A DNA stretch of 32,817 nucleotides from Syntrophales bacterium. Lineage in GTDB: Bacteria > Desulfobacterota > Syntrophia > Syntrophales > Fen-1087. The translations under genes were made by a program, and so were the position numbers. The stretch lies in NCBI GenBank assembly GCA_030656035.1, contig JAUSOK010000115.1, positions 1 through 32,817 on the forward strand, read 5' to 3'. Position 1 is the first letter of the stretch, and each line of letters opens with the position of its first letter. Positions 23,444-31,287 of this stretch are shown piece by piece. The notes under the pieces were generated by a model. The model was not told the origin of the DNA, made no database searches, and worked only from the letters and a program-made list of their open reading frames with translations.

Positions 23444-24090
23444 AATGGGGATTACTGGGAGGGACATTCGATCCGATCCATCTCGGCCATCTGCGGTGTG
23501 CCGAGGAAATTCTGGAGATTTTCAATCTAAACCGCATTATCTTCACACCCGCATCGAGGCCGCCTCATAAAATCGAGGCTGATATCACGTCTTTTTATCA
23601 CCGGGAACAGATGATCCGGCTGGCCATCGAGGATAACCCGAGTTTTTCGTTTTCCGATGTAGAGAATCAGCGTGAGGGCAAATCCTTCTCCGTCAGCACG
23701 ATTGAGTACTTCCTGGAGAAATACCTGAAGCAACTGGAATTGTATTTCATCGTCGGACAGGACGCGTTTCATGCCATCCAGACCTGGAAGGAGTGGGAAA
23801 AACTTTTGCTGCTGTGCAACTTTGTCGTCATGACGCGGCCCGACTATGAAAACAGGGGCCTGACGGGGATTGTCCCTCCCGATTTTGCCGCCCGGTTTGT
23901 CTATGACGACGACTTGAAGGGATTCAAAGGCCCCACCGGTCATATCATCTTTTTCCGGGATGTGACCTTCCTGGACATCTCGGCCAGCAACATCAGGCAA
24001 CGGGCCCGTCTTGGGAAATCCATCACCTATCTTGTGCCCGACAGCGTTCGTCACTATATAATCAAAAATCAGATCTATAAAAAATTCTGA
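23440..24090 (+). CDS. nadD: Nicotinate-nucleotide adenylyltransferase
   Basis: 216 residues, full length for NadD. It joins nicotinate mononucleotide and ATP into deamido-NAD. The nucleotidyltransferase motif [11 protein letters not shown] (7-17) is intact, and the closing [21 protein letters not shown] matches the family's ISxTxIR signature with Ala in place of the usual Ser/Thr. It overlaps the proA stop by ATGA. In many deltaproteobacteria proA-nadD is followed by rsfS; here the next gene is cimA behind its own promoter and attenuator, so the usual operon ends at nadD. Confidence 0.94.
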   Translation: MKWGLLGGTFDPIHLGHLRCAEEILEIFNLNRIIFTPASRPPHKIEADITSFYHREQMIRLAIEDNPSFSFSDVENQREGKSFSVSTIEYFLEKYLKQLELYFIVGQDAFHAIQTWKEWEKLLLLCNFVVMTRPDYENRGLTGIVPPDFAARFVYDDDLKGFKGPTGHIIFFRDVTFLDISASNIRQRARLGKSITYLVPDSVRHYIIKNQIYKKF

Positions 24091-24106
24091 AAGTCCATTT
24101 TTCATA

Positions 24107-24135
24107 TTGACAAATCCGCGAAGACGTTTTATGCG
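24107..24135 (+). promoter_or_regulatory. Promoter of the cimA leader
   Basis: TTGACA (24107-24112) is a perfect -35 box. At 17-bp spacing lies TATGCG (24130-24135), a -10 with only its first three bases matching. Transcription from about 24142 would place the leader-peptide ATG some 29 bases into the RNA, which suits an attenuator. Confidence 0.5.
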
Positions 24136-24170
24136 TGTCGAGAAACGGCAGGAAGGTCGGAATCATTCAA

Positions 24171-24251
24171 ATGCTGGGAAACACAACGGCAATTATAATG
24201 ATCGAGATCATAATTAGGTCTGGGCATACTGGCGGCCTGATGATCCGGTAG
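24171..24251 (+). CDS. Isoleucine-rich leader peptide of the cimA attenuator
   Basis: A 26-residue ORF from the ATG at 24171 to the TAG at 24249-24251. It holds seven isoleucines, six of them packed in AIIMIEIII (residues 7-15), encoded by ATT, ATA, ATC, ATC, ATA and ATT. CGGA at 24158-24161 lies about 9 bp before the start, with AGGAAGG further upstream at 24150-24156. It ends 20 bp before a strong terminator and 77 bp before cimA. By analogy with the ilv, leu and his leaders, a ribosome stalled at the Ile codons for lack of Ile-tRNA would leave the antiterminator free to form. The peptide itself is not expected to have a function. Confidence 0.78.
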   Translation: MLGNTTAIIMIEIIIRSGHTGGLMIR

Positions 24252-24292
24252 TGTTTTAAAAAAATAAAAACAAAAAAACCGTTATCAGGGCC
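24234..24292 (+). promoter_or_regulatory. Predicted antiterminator pairing of the cimA attenuator
   Basis: GGCCTGAT (24234-24241) can pair with ATCAGGGCC (24284-24292, one bulged G), and CGGT (24246-24249) with ACCG (24278-24281). These pairs consume the left arm and loop of the terminator that follows, so the two structures exclude each other. The upstream strand overlaps the end of the leader peptide, so a ribosome that reaches its stop codon would block this pairing and allow termination. Confidence 0.65.
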
Positions 24293-24309
24293 GTGATAAC
24301 GGTTTTTTT
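24272..24309 (+). terminator. Intrinsic terminator (attenuator) ahead of cimA
   Basis: CCGTTATCA (24279-24287) pairs perfectly with TGATAACGG (24294-24302) around the loop GGGCCG. A seven-A run before and a seven-T run after (24303-24309) extend the stem and supply the terminal U-tract. It stands 20 bp before the cimA start codon with no gene between, so it must regulate cimA and not only end the nadD transcript. Confidence 0.85.
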
Positions 24310-24328
24310 GTCCAGAGAGGCAATAGCG

Positions 24329-25933
24329 ATGAAAAAAACATGGGATGTTCTGATTTACGACACAACCCTGAGGGATGGCACACAGGGTGAGCAGATCAAT
24401 TTTTCCGCCGAGGAAAAACTGCGGATCGCCCTGCGGCTCGACGATATGGGGTTTCATTATATAGAAGGCGGCTGGCCCGGCTCCAATCCCAAGGATGTCC
24501 GTTTTTTCGAACTGGCGAAGACAGCGCCTTTCAGGCATGCCCGCCTCACCGCCTTCGGCAGCACGAGAAAGGCGCACACCCGCCCGGAGGACTGTCCGAA
24601 CCTTCAGGCGCTGTTGAACGCACAGACGCCGGCGGTGGCCATTTTCGGAAAGACCTGGGATCTCCACGTCATCCAGATTCTCGAGGTTGCGCCGGATGAG
24701 AATCTCGCAATGATCCGCGATTCCGTGGCCTACCTCAAGTCACAGGACAAGGAGGTCGTCTATGATGCGGAACATTTCTTTGACGGGTATAAAAAAAATC
24801 CGGCTTACGCACGCAAAACCTTGGAAACGGCCCTGGCAGCGGGGGCGGATCTGATTGTCCTGTGCGATACCAATGGAGGAACGCTTCCCCACGAGATCAC
24901 CACCGTCATCCAGGAAGTGTCCGGCTTGATCCCTCTGCGGCAGATGGGCATCCACGCCCACAATGACGGCGGCGTCGCCGTGGCCAATTCCCTGGCCGCC
25001 GTACATGCGGGCGTCAAAATGGTCCAGGGCACCATAAATGGTTTCGGGGAGCGATGCGGAAACGCCGATTTGATCCCGATCATGGCGAATCTCCAGTTGA
25101 AGATGAAGAAACGCTGTCTGACCGACGAGGCCCTCCAACATCTCACCAACCTGTCCAACTATATGAGCGATATTGCCAACGTGCCGCCGCTCAATGCAAG
25201 ACCCTTTGTCGGGCGGAGCGCCTTTGCCCATAAAGGCGGGGTTCATGTCAGCGCCGTTGTCAAGAATTCGGCCGCCTATGAACATATCAGGCCGGAGTTG
25301 GTGGGCAATCAGCAGCGCGTCCTGGTTTCGGATCTGGCGGGCAAGAGCAACATTGAGTACAAGGCACGGCAGCTCGGCGTCGATCTGGGGCTGGATAAAG
25401 CGACCAGCAAAAAGATCGTCCGGGAAATCAAAAAAATGGAAGATCGCGGGTACCAGTTTGACGCGGCAGAAGGATCGTTGTCTCTGCTGATCAAAAAGCA
25501 GACCGGCGAGTTCGTCGAACCTTTCAACCTGGAAAGCTATCATGTGCTGATTGCCAAACGGGGGAACGAGCCGCCGCTGGCCCAGGCTTCAATTAAAATC
25601 TCCGTGGGCGATGAACAGGAGGTGACGGCCGCCGAGGGGAACGGCCCCATCAACGCCCTCGACAATGCGCTGAGGAAGGCGCTGACCAAGTTCTACCCGC
25701 AAATCGACGCCATGCACCTGGTGGACTTCAAGGTCCGGATTGTTGAAGGCAGCGAAGGAACGGCGGCGCTGGTGAAAGTGCTGATCGATACCCGGGACGA
25801 GGACGAGGTGTGGAGCACGATCGGGGTCTCGGAAAATGTCATTGAAGCAAGCTGGCACGCGTTGGTGGACAGCGTCCAGTACAAACTCAGCAAGGATAGG
25901 CTCAATAACAACCACCGGAAAGAAAAACGCTGA
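24329..25933 (+). CDS. cimA: (R)-Citramalate synthase
   Basis: 534 residues from the ATG at 24329, with AGAGAGG 8 bp upstream; the frame's earlier ATG at 24293 lies inside the terminator. It condenses pyruvate and acetyl-CoA to citramalate, giving 2-oxobutanoate for isoleucine without threonine deaminase. The catalytic barrel shows DTTLRDGTQGEQ (11-22), GWPGSNPKD, LCDTNGG, HAHNDGGVAVANS with the metal-binding His pair, and GERCGNADL. The carboxy-terminal LeuA-type regulatory domain follows from about residue 390 (KISVGDEQEVTAAEGNGPINALDNALRKAL region). The length and the GWPGSNPKD motif point to the long CimA type rather than LeuA or NifV. Regulation by Ile-tRNA through the upstream attenuator is strongly suggested. 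Confidence 0.92.
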   Translation: MKKTWDVLIYDTTLRDGTQGEQINFSAEEKLRIALRLDDMGFHYIEGGWPGSNPKDVRFFELAKTAPFRHARLTAFGSTRKAHTRPEDCPNLQALLNAQTPAVAIFGKTWDLHVIQILEVAPDENLAMIRDSVAYLKSQDKEVVYDAEHFFDGYKKNPAYARKTLETALAAGADLIVLCDTNGGTLPHEITTVIQEVSGLIPLRQMGIHAHNDGGVAVANSLAAVHAGVKMVQGTINGFGERCGNADLIPIMANLQLKMKKRCLTDEALQHLTNLSNYMSDIANVPPLNARPFVGRSAFAHKGGVHVSAVVKNSAAYEHIRPELVGNQQRVLVSDLAGKSNIEYKARQLGVDLGLDKATSKKIVREIKKMEDRGYQFDAAEGSLSLLIKKQTGEFVEPFNLESYHVLIAKRGNEPPLAQASIKISVGDEQEVTAAEGNGPINALDNALRKALTKFYPQIDAMHLVDFKVRIVEGSEGTAALVKVLIDTRDEDEVWSTIGVSENVIEASWHALVDSVQYKLSKDRLNNNHRKEKR

Positions 25934-26031
25934 TCGGCACGGAAAGATGATGATTGCCAATCCCGCTTTATTCTGATAAATATGCCGCGGAAATTGTCCA
26001 CTTGAGGCTCCTGGAATCGGAAGAATGTGCT

Positions 26032-26640
26032 ATGCTGATCGCCATCAACAGCCAGAACCCCCAGATGCGGCTGATCAAAAAAGCGGCCGACATCCTGCGT
26101 AACGGAGGAATTATTATTTACCCAACTGACACGGTCTACGGGCTGGGCTGTGATTTATACAATAAAAAAGGGATAGAGAAGATCTATAGAATTAAAAAAA
26201 GAAGCGAGAAACAGCCCTTCAGCTTTGTCTGCGCGGACCTGAAAGATATCAGCCGCTATGCCCGCGTCTCCGACTATGCCTACAAAACCATGAAGCGTCT
26301 CCTGCCGGGTCCCTATACCTTTATTCTCGAAGCATCCCGCCTGGTTCCGAAGATCATTCTCCCGAAGCGGTTGACGACGGGGATCCGTGTGCCGGACAAC
26401 CATATCTGCCAGGCCCTGGTGGGAGAGCTGGGCCAGCCGATTATCTCGACCAGCGTCAAAAACGAAGCCGGCGAAATTATGACGGATCCCGTGGAGATTG
26501 AAAAGAAATTCAGGCATTGCGTGGATTTGGTGATTGACGGCGGCATTCTCGCCGCCGGCCAGTCCAGCGTGGTCAGTCTCGTGGATGACTGCGTGGACGT
26601 CATTCGTATTGGAAAGGGCGATGTATCCGCCCTGATATAA
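26032..26640 (+). CDS. YciO/Sua5/TsaC family protein (L-threonylcarbamoyladenylate synthase-like)
   Basis: 202 residues from the ATG at 26032, with GGAAGA 7-8 bp upstream; in-frame ATGs exist further up to 25954. The single YrdC domain shows KKAADILRNGGIIIYPTDTVYGLGCD (about 15-40), IKKRSEKQPFSFVCADL and LLPGPYTFILEAS, then TTGIRVPDNHICQAL and QPIISTSVKNEAGE. The short form with no Sua5 extension and the Q-P-F-S-F reading resemble YciO more than TsaC. TsaC makes threonylcarbamoyl-AMP for the t6A37 tRNA modification; YciO proteins have little of that activity. It is probably in the rng transcription unit. Confidence 0.85.
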   Translation: MLIAINSQNPQMRLIKKAADILRNGGIIIYPTDTVYGLGCDLYNKKGIEKIYRIKKRSEKQPFSFVCADLKDISRYARVSDYAYKTMKRLLPGPYTFILEASRLVPKIILPKRLTTGIRVPDNHICQALVGELGQPIISTSVKNEAGEIMTDPVEIEKKFRHCVDLVIDGGILAAGQSSVVSLVDDCVDVIRIGKGDVSALI

Positions 26641-26776
26641 AAAACATCGGTTTCCGGGGAATAGAAAAACAGGGCAAAAAAACGCGGGTTTGAAAGGGAT
26701 GCAATAATTTCCCTCTTTCGCAGCAGCAGCCGCGGATGATGGCCTGCCGGACCTCCGGATACCAAAAAGGATCACT

Positions 26777-28624
26777 ATGAAAAAAGAAATGTTCATTAAT
26801 GCTGTTCATCCTGAACAGAAGCGAATGGCCATTGTGGATGATGGCAAGCTGATTGATTTCAACATCCAGATGGCGATTAAGGAACCCATCACCGGAAATA
26901 TTTACAAGGGCATTGTGCAAAAGGTCGAGCGCGGCCTGCAGGCGGCTTTCGTTCATTACGGCGGCCGGAAGGACGGATTCCTGCCCCTGCGGGATGTCAG
27001 TCCCGAATACTTTACAGAGCGCAAGGGAAACGGGAAAAACGAAAACATCTCTCAGGCCAAGACGTCTCTGAAAGTCGGACAGGAAGTGCTGGTACAGATT
27101 CTGAGAGAAGTCAGCGAGCGTAAAGGGGCGCTGCTGACCGCCTATATCTCCCTGCCCGGCCGTTATCTTGTCCTGCTGCCGAATAAAGACAGCAGCGGCA
27201 TCTCCAGAAAGATCGAAGACGAAGACGACCGCAAGCGCCTGAAAGCCCTGATGGAACAGATCAAGATCGAAGATGAGATCGGCTTCATCGTTCGCACCGC
27301 GGGGATGAACCGGACCAAACAGGAACTGGCACGGGATTATCAGCATCTCTCCCGATTGTGGAAAGAAATCCAGAAGCGCGCAAAAGCGACGCCCGCCCCG
27401 GCGCTGATTTACCAGGAAAGCGATTTCGGGATCCTTTCGCTGAGGGATTATTTTACCTCGGAAATAGAGGAAATCCTGGTAGATGATGTGGACACCTTCC
27501 GGAAGATGCGGGCCTACTGCAAGGCCGTGATGCCCCGGACCGTCCGGATGATCAAGCTCAACAAGGATAAAAACCCTATTTTTGACCGGTATAATCTCGA
27601 AGACCAGATCCGCGTGATCTACCAGGAGCGCGTGGACTTGAAGTCCGGCGGGTATCTGATCATCAACCCGACGGAAGCCATGATCACGATTGATGTCAAT
27701 TCCGGAAGGGGTTCCAATAAACGAAACGTCGAAGAAACCGCCTTCCGGACGAACTTTGAAGCGGCCGAAGAGATCGCCCGGCAGTTGCGCCTGAGAGACC
27801 TGGGCGGATTGATCGTGATCGATTTTATCGACATGCTTGATCGGAAGCACGAAGCGGACGTGGAAAAGACATTCAAAAAGGCCATGAGCGTGGACCGGGC
27901 GCGAATCCAGCTCTCCAAGATTTCCAAGTTCGGCATTCTGGAACTGTCACGACAGAAAAAGCAGTCCACGATTCAGGAGATCAGCTATACTACCTGTCCT
28001 TTCTGCAAGGGACGCGGAATCAGGCCTTCTCTGGAATATGCGGCACTGAGCGCCTTTCGGAAAATCGAATCCCAGGCGGTTAAAGGCATTTTTTCCGTCT
28101 TGAATATCACGCTGCCCTATGAGATCGCCGGTTACCTGCTCAACCAGAAGCGCATGGAAATCAGCAAGCTGGAGTCCCTCTTTGGTCTATCGATTCATAT
28201 CTCCGGGAGCCCGGAGCTGGCGTGGGATGAATTGAAGGTCGAATCCACCGGGCGCGAACACCCGGCAGAGGTCGCGCCGGAGGAAGAAGATCTGGCCTTC
28301 GATCATGAAGACTTCGACGAGGCCGCCGATGCCGAACCGGACGCTGCCGTATCACCAGGGGGCATGGTCATTGACCTGCCCGCCGTTGCACCCGAATCTT
28401 CGGAAGCCGTTGTTGCGCGATCAAAGAAAAAGTCACGCCGCCGACCCCGGCACCGCAGGAGAAAGCCCGGCGAAAAACCGACTGATCTGATCGTGGAGAC
28501 GCTTCCTGCAGGAGTCATCGGCGATCAGGAACCCGGCCCCCAGACTCAGCCGGCGAAAGAGATTACAGTTAACCGGAAGACGCCGGACGATCCGGATTCG
28601 GAAGATAACCTCTTGATTTTTTAA
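26777..28624 (+). CDS. rng: Ribonuclease G/E family endoribonuclease
   Basis: 615 residues; AAGGA lies 7 bp before the ATG. Seen in order: S1 RNA-binding domain (about 35-125, NIYKGIVQKVERGLQAAFVHYG), 5'-sensor and RNase H-like parts, and the catalytic aspartates D306 (ITIDVNSGR) and D349 (LIVIDFIDM). Their 43-residue spacing equals D303/D346 of E. coli RNase E. The zinc-link CPFCKGRG follows at 407-414. Residues about 490-615 form a low-complexity tail, first acidic and then basic (KKKSRRRPRHRRRK), longer than in E. coli RNase G; it may bind RNA or partner proteins. The enzyme matures 16S rRNA and starts mRNA decay. The stop overlaps that of the convergent proC. Confidence 0.93.
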   Translation: MKKEMFINAVHPEQKRMAIVDDGKLIDFNIQMAIKEPITGNIYKGIVQKVERGLQAAFVHYGGRKDGFLPLRDVSPEYFTERKGNGKNENISQAKTSLKVGQEVLVQILREVSERKGALLTAYISLPGRYLVLLPNKDSSGISRKIEDEDDRKRLKALMEQIKIEDEIGFIVRTAGMNRTKQELARDYQHLSRLWKEIQKRAKATPAPALIYQESDFGILSLRDYFTSEIEEILVDDVDTFRKMRAYCKAVMPRTVRMIKLNKDKNPIFDRYNLEDQIRVIYQERVDLKSGGYLIINPTEAMITIDVNSGRGSNKRNVEETAFRTNFEAAEEIARQLRLRDLGGLIVIDFIDMLDRKHEADVEKTFKKAMSVDRARIQLSKISKFGILELSRQKKQSTIQEISYTTCPFCKGRGIRPSLEYAALSAFRKIESQAVKGIFSVLNITLPYEIAGYLLNQKRMEISKLESLFGLSIHISGSPELAWDELKVESTGREHPAEVAPEEEDLAFDHEDFDEAADAEPDAAVSPGGMVIDLPAVAPESSEAVVARSKKKSRRRPRHRRRKPGEKPTDLIVETLPAGVIGDQEPGPQTQPAKEITVNRKTPDDPDSEDNLLIF

Positions 28625-29436
28625 TTGCCTCCGAGTTCTTTGGCGCGCAGCGTTGCCGCTTCGACGGCCGCCATCAGCGTGGCCCTGATTTTCCCCTCTT
28701 CGAGGGCCTTGATGCCGGCAATGGTGGTACCCGCAGGCGACGTGACCATGTCTTTGAGCTCTCCGGGGTGTTTGTCACCTTTCAGGCAGAGTTTGGCGGC
28801 GCCCAGCATGGTCTGCGCCGCGAGCTTCAGGGCAATATCCCGGCTCAAACCCATGCGCACACCCGCGTCGGAGAGGGCTTCAATGATGATGAACCCGTAG
28901 GCGGGACCGCTGCCGCTCAAGCCGGTTACGGCGTTCATGAGCTCTTCTTTCACCACGACCGTGAGGCCCACGGAATCAAATATCTGCGTGGCCTGGGCGA
29001 GATCGGTCTGAGTTGCCGTCGCGCTGCCTGCCAGTGCAGCCATTCCTTCGCCGATCAGGGCCGGGGTGTTGGGCATCGCCCGGATCACCCGGACGCCTTT
29101 TTTCAGACGCTCCTCGATGAATTTAATCGGAATGCCCGCGGCAATGGAAATGACCAGATGGGATTTGCCCACAATCGGGGCCAGTTCGGCGAGGACTTCT
29201 CCCATATTCTGGGGCTTCACCGCCAGGATCAGGATGTCTGCTTCCCGCGCGACCCGTTTATTGTCCTGTGTGACCACGATACCATAGGCCTTTGCGAGCT
29301 CATCCAGTCGCTCCCGGGCGACGTCCGAGACGATGACATGCGACGCCGGAACAAGCTGGTTTGAGACGATCCCCCCGGCCAGCACCCCTCCCATTTTTCC
29401 ACCACCGATAAACCCCACTTTTTTACCCTTCAACAT
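28621..29436 (-). CDS. proC: Pyrroline-5-carboxylate reductase
   Basis: 271 residues, standard length. It reduces pyrroline-5-carboxylate to proline with NAD(P)H, the last step of proline synthesis. Seen: the Rossmann loop GFIGGGKMGGVLAGG (8-22), AVKPQNM, VRVIRAMPNTPALIGEGM, and the family signature ending in GLSGSGPAYGF and MVTSPAGTTIAGI. A GGGGAGGGG tract upstream serves as ribosome-binding site. It is convergent with rng and their stop codons interleave in TTAA (28621-28624). In many relatives proC is followed by yggT and DUF167 on one strand; here those lie nearby but point the other way. Confidence 0.95.
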   Translation of the reverse strand: MLKGKKVGFIGGGKMGGVLAGGIVSNQLVPASHVIVSDVARERLDELAKAYGIVVTQDNKRVAREADILILAVKPQNMGEVLAELAPIVGKSHLVISIAAGIPIKFIEERLKKGVRVIRAMPNTPALIGEGMAALAGSATATQTDLAQATQIFDSVGLTVVVKEELMNAVTGLSGSGPAYGFIIIEALSDAGVRMGLSRDIALKLAAQTMLGAAKLCLKGDKHPGELKDMVTSPAGTTIAGIKALEEGKIRATLMAAVEAATLRAKELGGN

Positions 29437-29593
29437 GTCGATTTTCCCCTCCCCTTTGCCCCACCCCGTCAGGGGAAGGCAAAAAACTTTTTTGGCTGGT
29501 CATAAATGACTTTTTTCATGAGTCCTGTCAATATGAAAAAAGCGGTCAATCTTTGTTTGCACTGCTGAATCGTTCTGTGATAATTGTTTGAAT

Positions 29594-29599
29594 TATAAT
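29594..29599 (+). promoter_or_regulatory. Candidate -10 element for the alpha/beta hydrolase gene
   Basis: A perfect TATAAT lies 28 bp before the hydrolase ATG in an AT-rich part of the proC/hydrolase divergent gap. The expected -35 region has no good match, so this is weak. Confidence 0.25.
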
Positions 29600-29627
29600 A
29601 TTGCTTTGAATATGGAAAGGGACGGGC

Positions 29628-30407
29628 ATGATCTGCTTCCACGAGGTGAACGGTTTGAAAATGGCCTGCTGGGTCAGCCGGCGCCCGTGGCAGGCCGAAA
29701 GAAAGACGCTGGTGTTTATTCATGGCTCCGGCGGGGATCATACCGTGTGGCTTCACCAGTGCACCCGGTTGAAAAATGCATTTAACATCGCGGCCCTGGA
29801 TCTGCCGGGACATGGCCGTTCCGAGGGCCGGGGGGAACAGGAAATTTCCGTTTACGTGGAGTGGGTCAGGCAGGTCCTGGAGGCGTTGGCCATTGAAAAA
29901 CCTGTGCTTATCGGCCATTCCCTGGGCGCTGCGATCTCACTCAAATATGCGCTGACCTATGGCGACAAACTGGCGGGGATCGTGCCGGTGAGCGGCGGGG
30001 CCGCCATGCCGGTTAATCCGGCCATCCTGGAGGGCCTGAAGATAGATCCGGCAACCGTGATCGCGATGGCGGCAAAAATTGCCGTCGCGAAAAGCAACCG
30101 GGACCGTCTTTCGGATATTCTGATGAAAAGCATGTCCGGCGTGAATCCGGATATCCTTTACGGCGATTTCCTGGCCTGCAGCAAGCACGATGTGACGGCG
30201 ACGGTTTCCCGGATTCGCGTTCCGGCGCTCGTAATATGCGGCGATGAGGACAAGATGACCCCGCCGGAGATGTCCCGGTATCTCAAGGACCACATCCCGG
30301 GCGCGCAATGGGCCCTGATCAGAAATGCCGGTCATTTCGTCATGCTTGAAAATGTTGAGGAATTCAACAAAACTCTCAGAAGGTTTATTGAGTCTTTGCC
30401 CTCTTGA
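29628..30407 (+). CDS. Alpha/beta-hydrolase fold protein
   Basis: 259 residues; GGGACGGGC precedes the ATG. The core fold signs are FIHGSGGDHTVW (oxyanion loop, near residues 30-41), DLPGHGRSEG, the nucleophile elbow GHSLG with Ser98, the acid in CGDEDKMTPP, and the catalytic His in NAGHFVMLE near the end. There is no signal peptide, so it is cytoplasmic. The family covers esterases, lipases, C-C hydrolases and haloperoxidase-like enzymes; nothing here picks the substrate. It diverges from proC and precedes yggT after a gap with a REP-like hairpin. A perfect palindrome CCCTCTTGAGGG (30399-30410) covers its stop codon. Confidence 0.88.
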   Translation: MICFHEVNGLKMACWVSRRPWQAERKTLVFIHGSGGDHTVWLHQCTRLKNAFNIAALDLPGHGRSEGRGEQEISVYVEWVRQVLEALAIEKPVLIGHSLGAAISLKYALTYGDKLAGIVPVSGGAAMPVNPAILEGLKIDPATVIAMAAKIAVAKSNRDRLSDILMKSMSGVNPDILYGDFLACSKHDVTATVSRIRVPALVICGDEDKMTPPEMSRYLKDHIPGAQWALIRNAGHFVMLENVEEFNKTLRRFIESLPS

Positions 30408-30429
30408 GGGGATGCCTTACCCTTAGTAT

Positions 30430-30454
30430 GGGGACATGACGCAGTCGTGTCCCC
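30430..30454. repeat. REP-like hairpin of the GGGGACA type
   Basis: GGGGACATGAC (30430-30440) and GTCGTGTCCCC (30444-30454) form an 11-pair stem with one T-G pair and a 3-base loop. A direct repeat GGATGCCTT flanks it at 30410-30418 and 30472-30480. The GGGGACA head is shared with the hairpin at 8299-8364, so both may belong to one repeat family. No T-run follows, so it is not a typical terminator. Confidence 0.6.
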
Positions 30455-30507
30455 AAGCATCCGAAGGGAATGGATGCCTTTAAGGCGATTAAAACAAAGG
30501 AGTGGCC

Positions 30508-30807
30508 ATGTTTGTCGTGGAAAATTTTATTGTCGCCCTGGCAAGAATCATTGATATAGGGCTGAGCATCTACCTCTGGGTGATCATCGCCCGTGCGCTT
30601 ATTTCATGGGTTAATCCCGATCCTTACAATCCTGTTGTCACCTTTTTATACCGGGTGACGGAACCGGTGATGGCGCCGATCCGCCGACTGATTCCGATCA
30701 GAGGCATGGGAATCGATATCTCTCCAATCATCGTCATCATGATCATTTATTTTCTGCAGACGTTTCTCGTCAAGACGATGATTCAGATGACCGGTTATAT
30801 CAGGTAG
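30508..30807 (+). CDS. YggT family integral membrane protein
   Basis: 99 residues from the ATG at 30508, with AAAGGAG (30496-30502) 5 bp upstream; a GTG at 30502 is in frame but lies in the ribosome-binding site. Two membrane segments (about 6-30 and 70-90) flank the conserved ALISWVNPDPYNPVV and FLYRVTEPVMAPIRRLIP stretches that define YggT. YggT proteins are linked to osmotic stress tolerance and, in some bacteria, to cell division or membrane organisation; the mechanism is not settled. It is followed within 11 bp by the DUF167 gene, a pairing that is common across bacteria. Confidence 0.92.
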   Translation: MFVVENFIVALARIIDIGLSIYLWVIIARALISWVNPDPYNPVVTFLYRVTEPVMAPIRRLIPIRGMGIDISPIIVIMIIYFLQTFLVKTMIQMTGYIR

Positions 30808-30817
30808 CCGCAAGCAC

Positions 30818-31120
30818 ATGCTGACTGTCAGGGAAACCGAAGAGGGCGTTTCTTTTGCGATCCGTGTCCTGCCGCGGTCATCGAAGTGCGAGATTGCGGG
30901 CCTTCAGGGAAACGCGCTCAAAATCAGGATCACGGCGGCGCCCGTTGAGGGCCGGGCCAATGAAGCGTGCATCCGTTTTCTGGCCTCCCTGTTTAATGTG
31001 AACAAAAACAGGATCGCCATCGAGGCCGGTCACAAATCGAAAAATAAACGGGTTTCCATCGCGGGATTGACGTGCGGGGATGTCCGGGCTGTCCTTTCGG
31101 AGGATTTATTCCATTTCTAA
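30818..31120 (+). CDS. DUF167 (YggU) family protein
   Basis: 100 residues. The family pattern is clear: IRVLPRSSKCEIAG, LKIRITAAPVEGRANEACI and FLASLFNVNKNRIAIEAGHKSKNKRVSI. These are small alpha/beta proteins of unknown function, usually beside yggT. The gene begins 10 bp after the yggT stop and is surely co-transcribed. Its last codons and stop (TAA, 31118-31120) lie inside the left arm of the inverted-repeat element at 31108, so the carboxy-terminal four residues (LFHF) may come from that repeat. Confidence 0.9.
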   Translation: MLTVRETEEGVSFAIRVLPRSSKCEIAGLQGNALKIRITAAPVEGRANEACIRFLASLFNVNKNRIAIEAGHKSKNKRVSIAGLTCGDVRAVLSEDLFHF

Positions 31121-31232
31121 ATCAAAGATGATATCGAGGCGGCAAGGAGGAGGCGACGAGGCGTATTGTACATACGTCGAGGAAGCCGACGACGACGCCA
31201 ACAAAGATAGCGCTTTGATTTAGGAATGGAAT
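31108..31232. repeat. MITE-like repeat with 20-bp terminal inverted repeats
   Basis: The 20 bases at 31108-31127 are the reverse complement of 31213-31232 with one mismatch. The interior is rich in GGCGACGA-type words and has a near-palindrome CGTATTGTACATACG (31162-31176). It codes for nothing. The interior looks like an intergenic repeat I associate with several deltaproteobacterial genomes, but I cannot search to confirm this. No target duplication is obvious. It overlaps the DUF167 stop and ends 55 bp before murJ. Confidence 0.7.
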
Positions 31233-31287
31233 TAGAGCAAAGGCAGTGATTGAATCCTCCATGCAAGCGGTCTTCTGAAGAATCATT

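Noticed and set aside
24272-24309. The hairpin before cimA as only the nadD terminator
   Set aside because: It lies about 180 bp after nadD but 20 bp before the cimA ATG, behind its own promoter and leader ORF, and has a competing antiterminator.
26600-27850. 416-codon minus-strand ORF across rng
   Set aside because: Antisense to RNase G with intact catalytic residues; the composition is non-protein-like.
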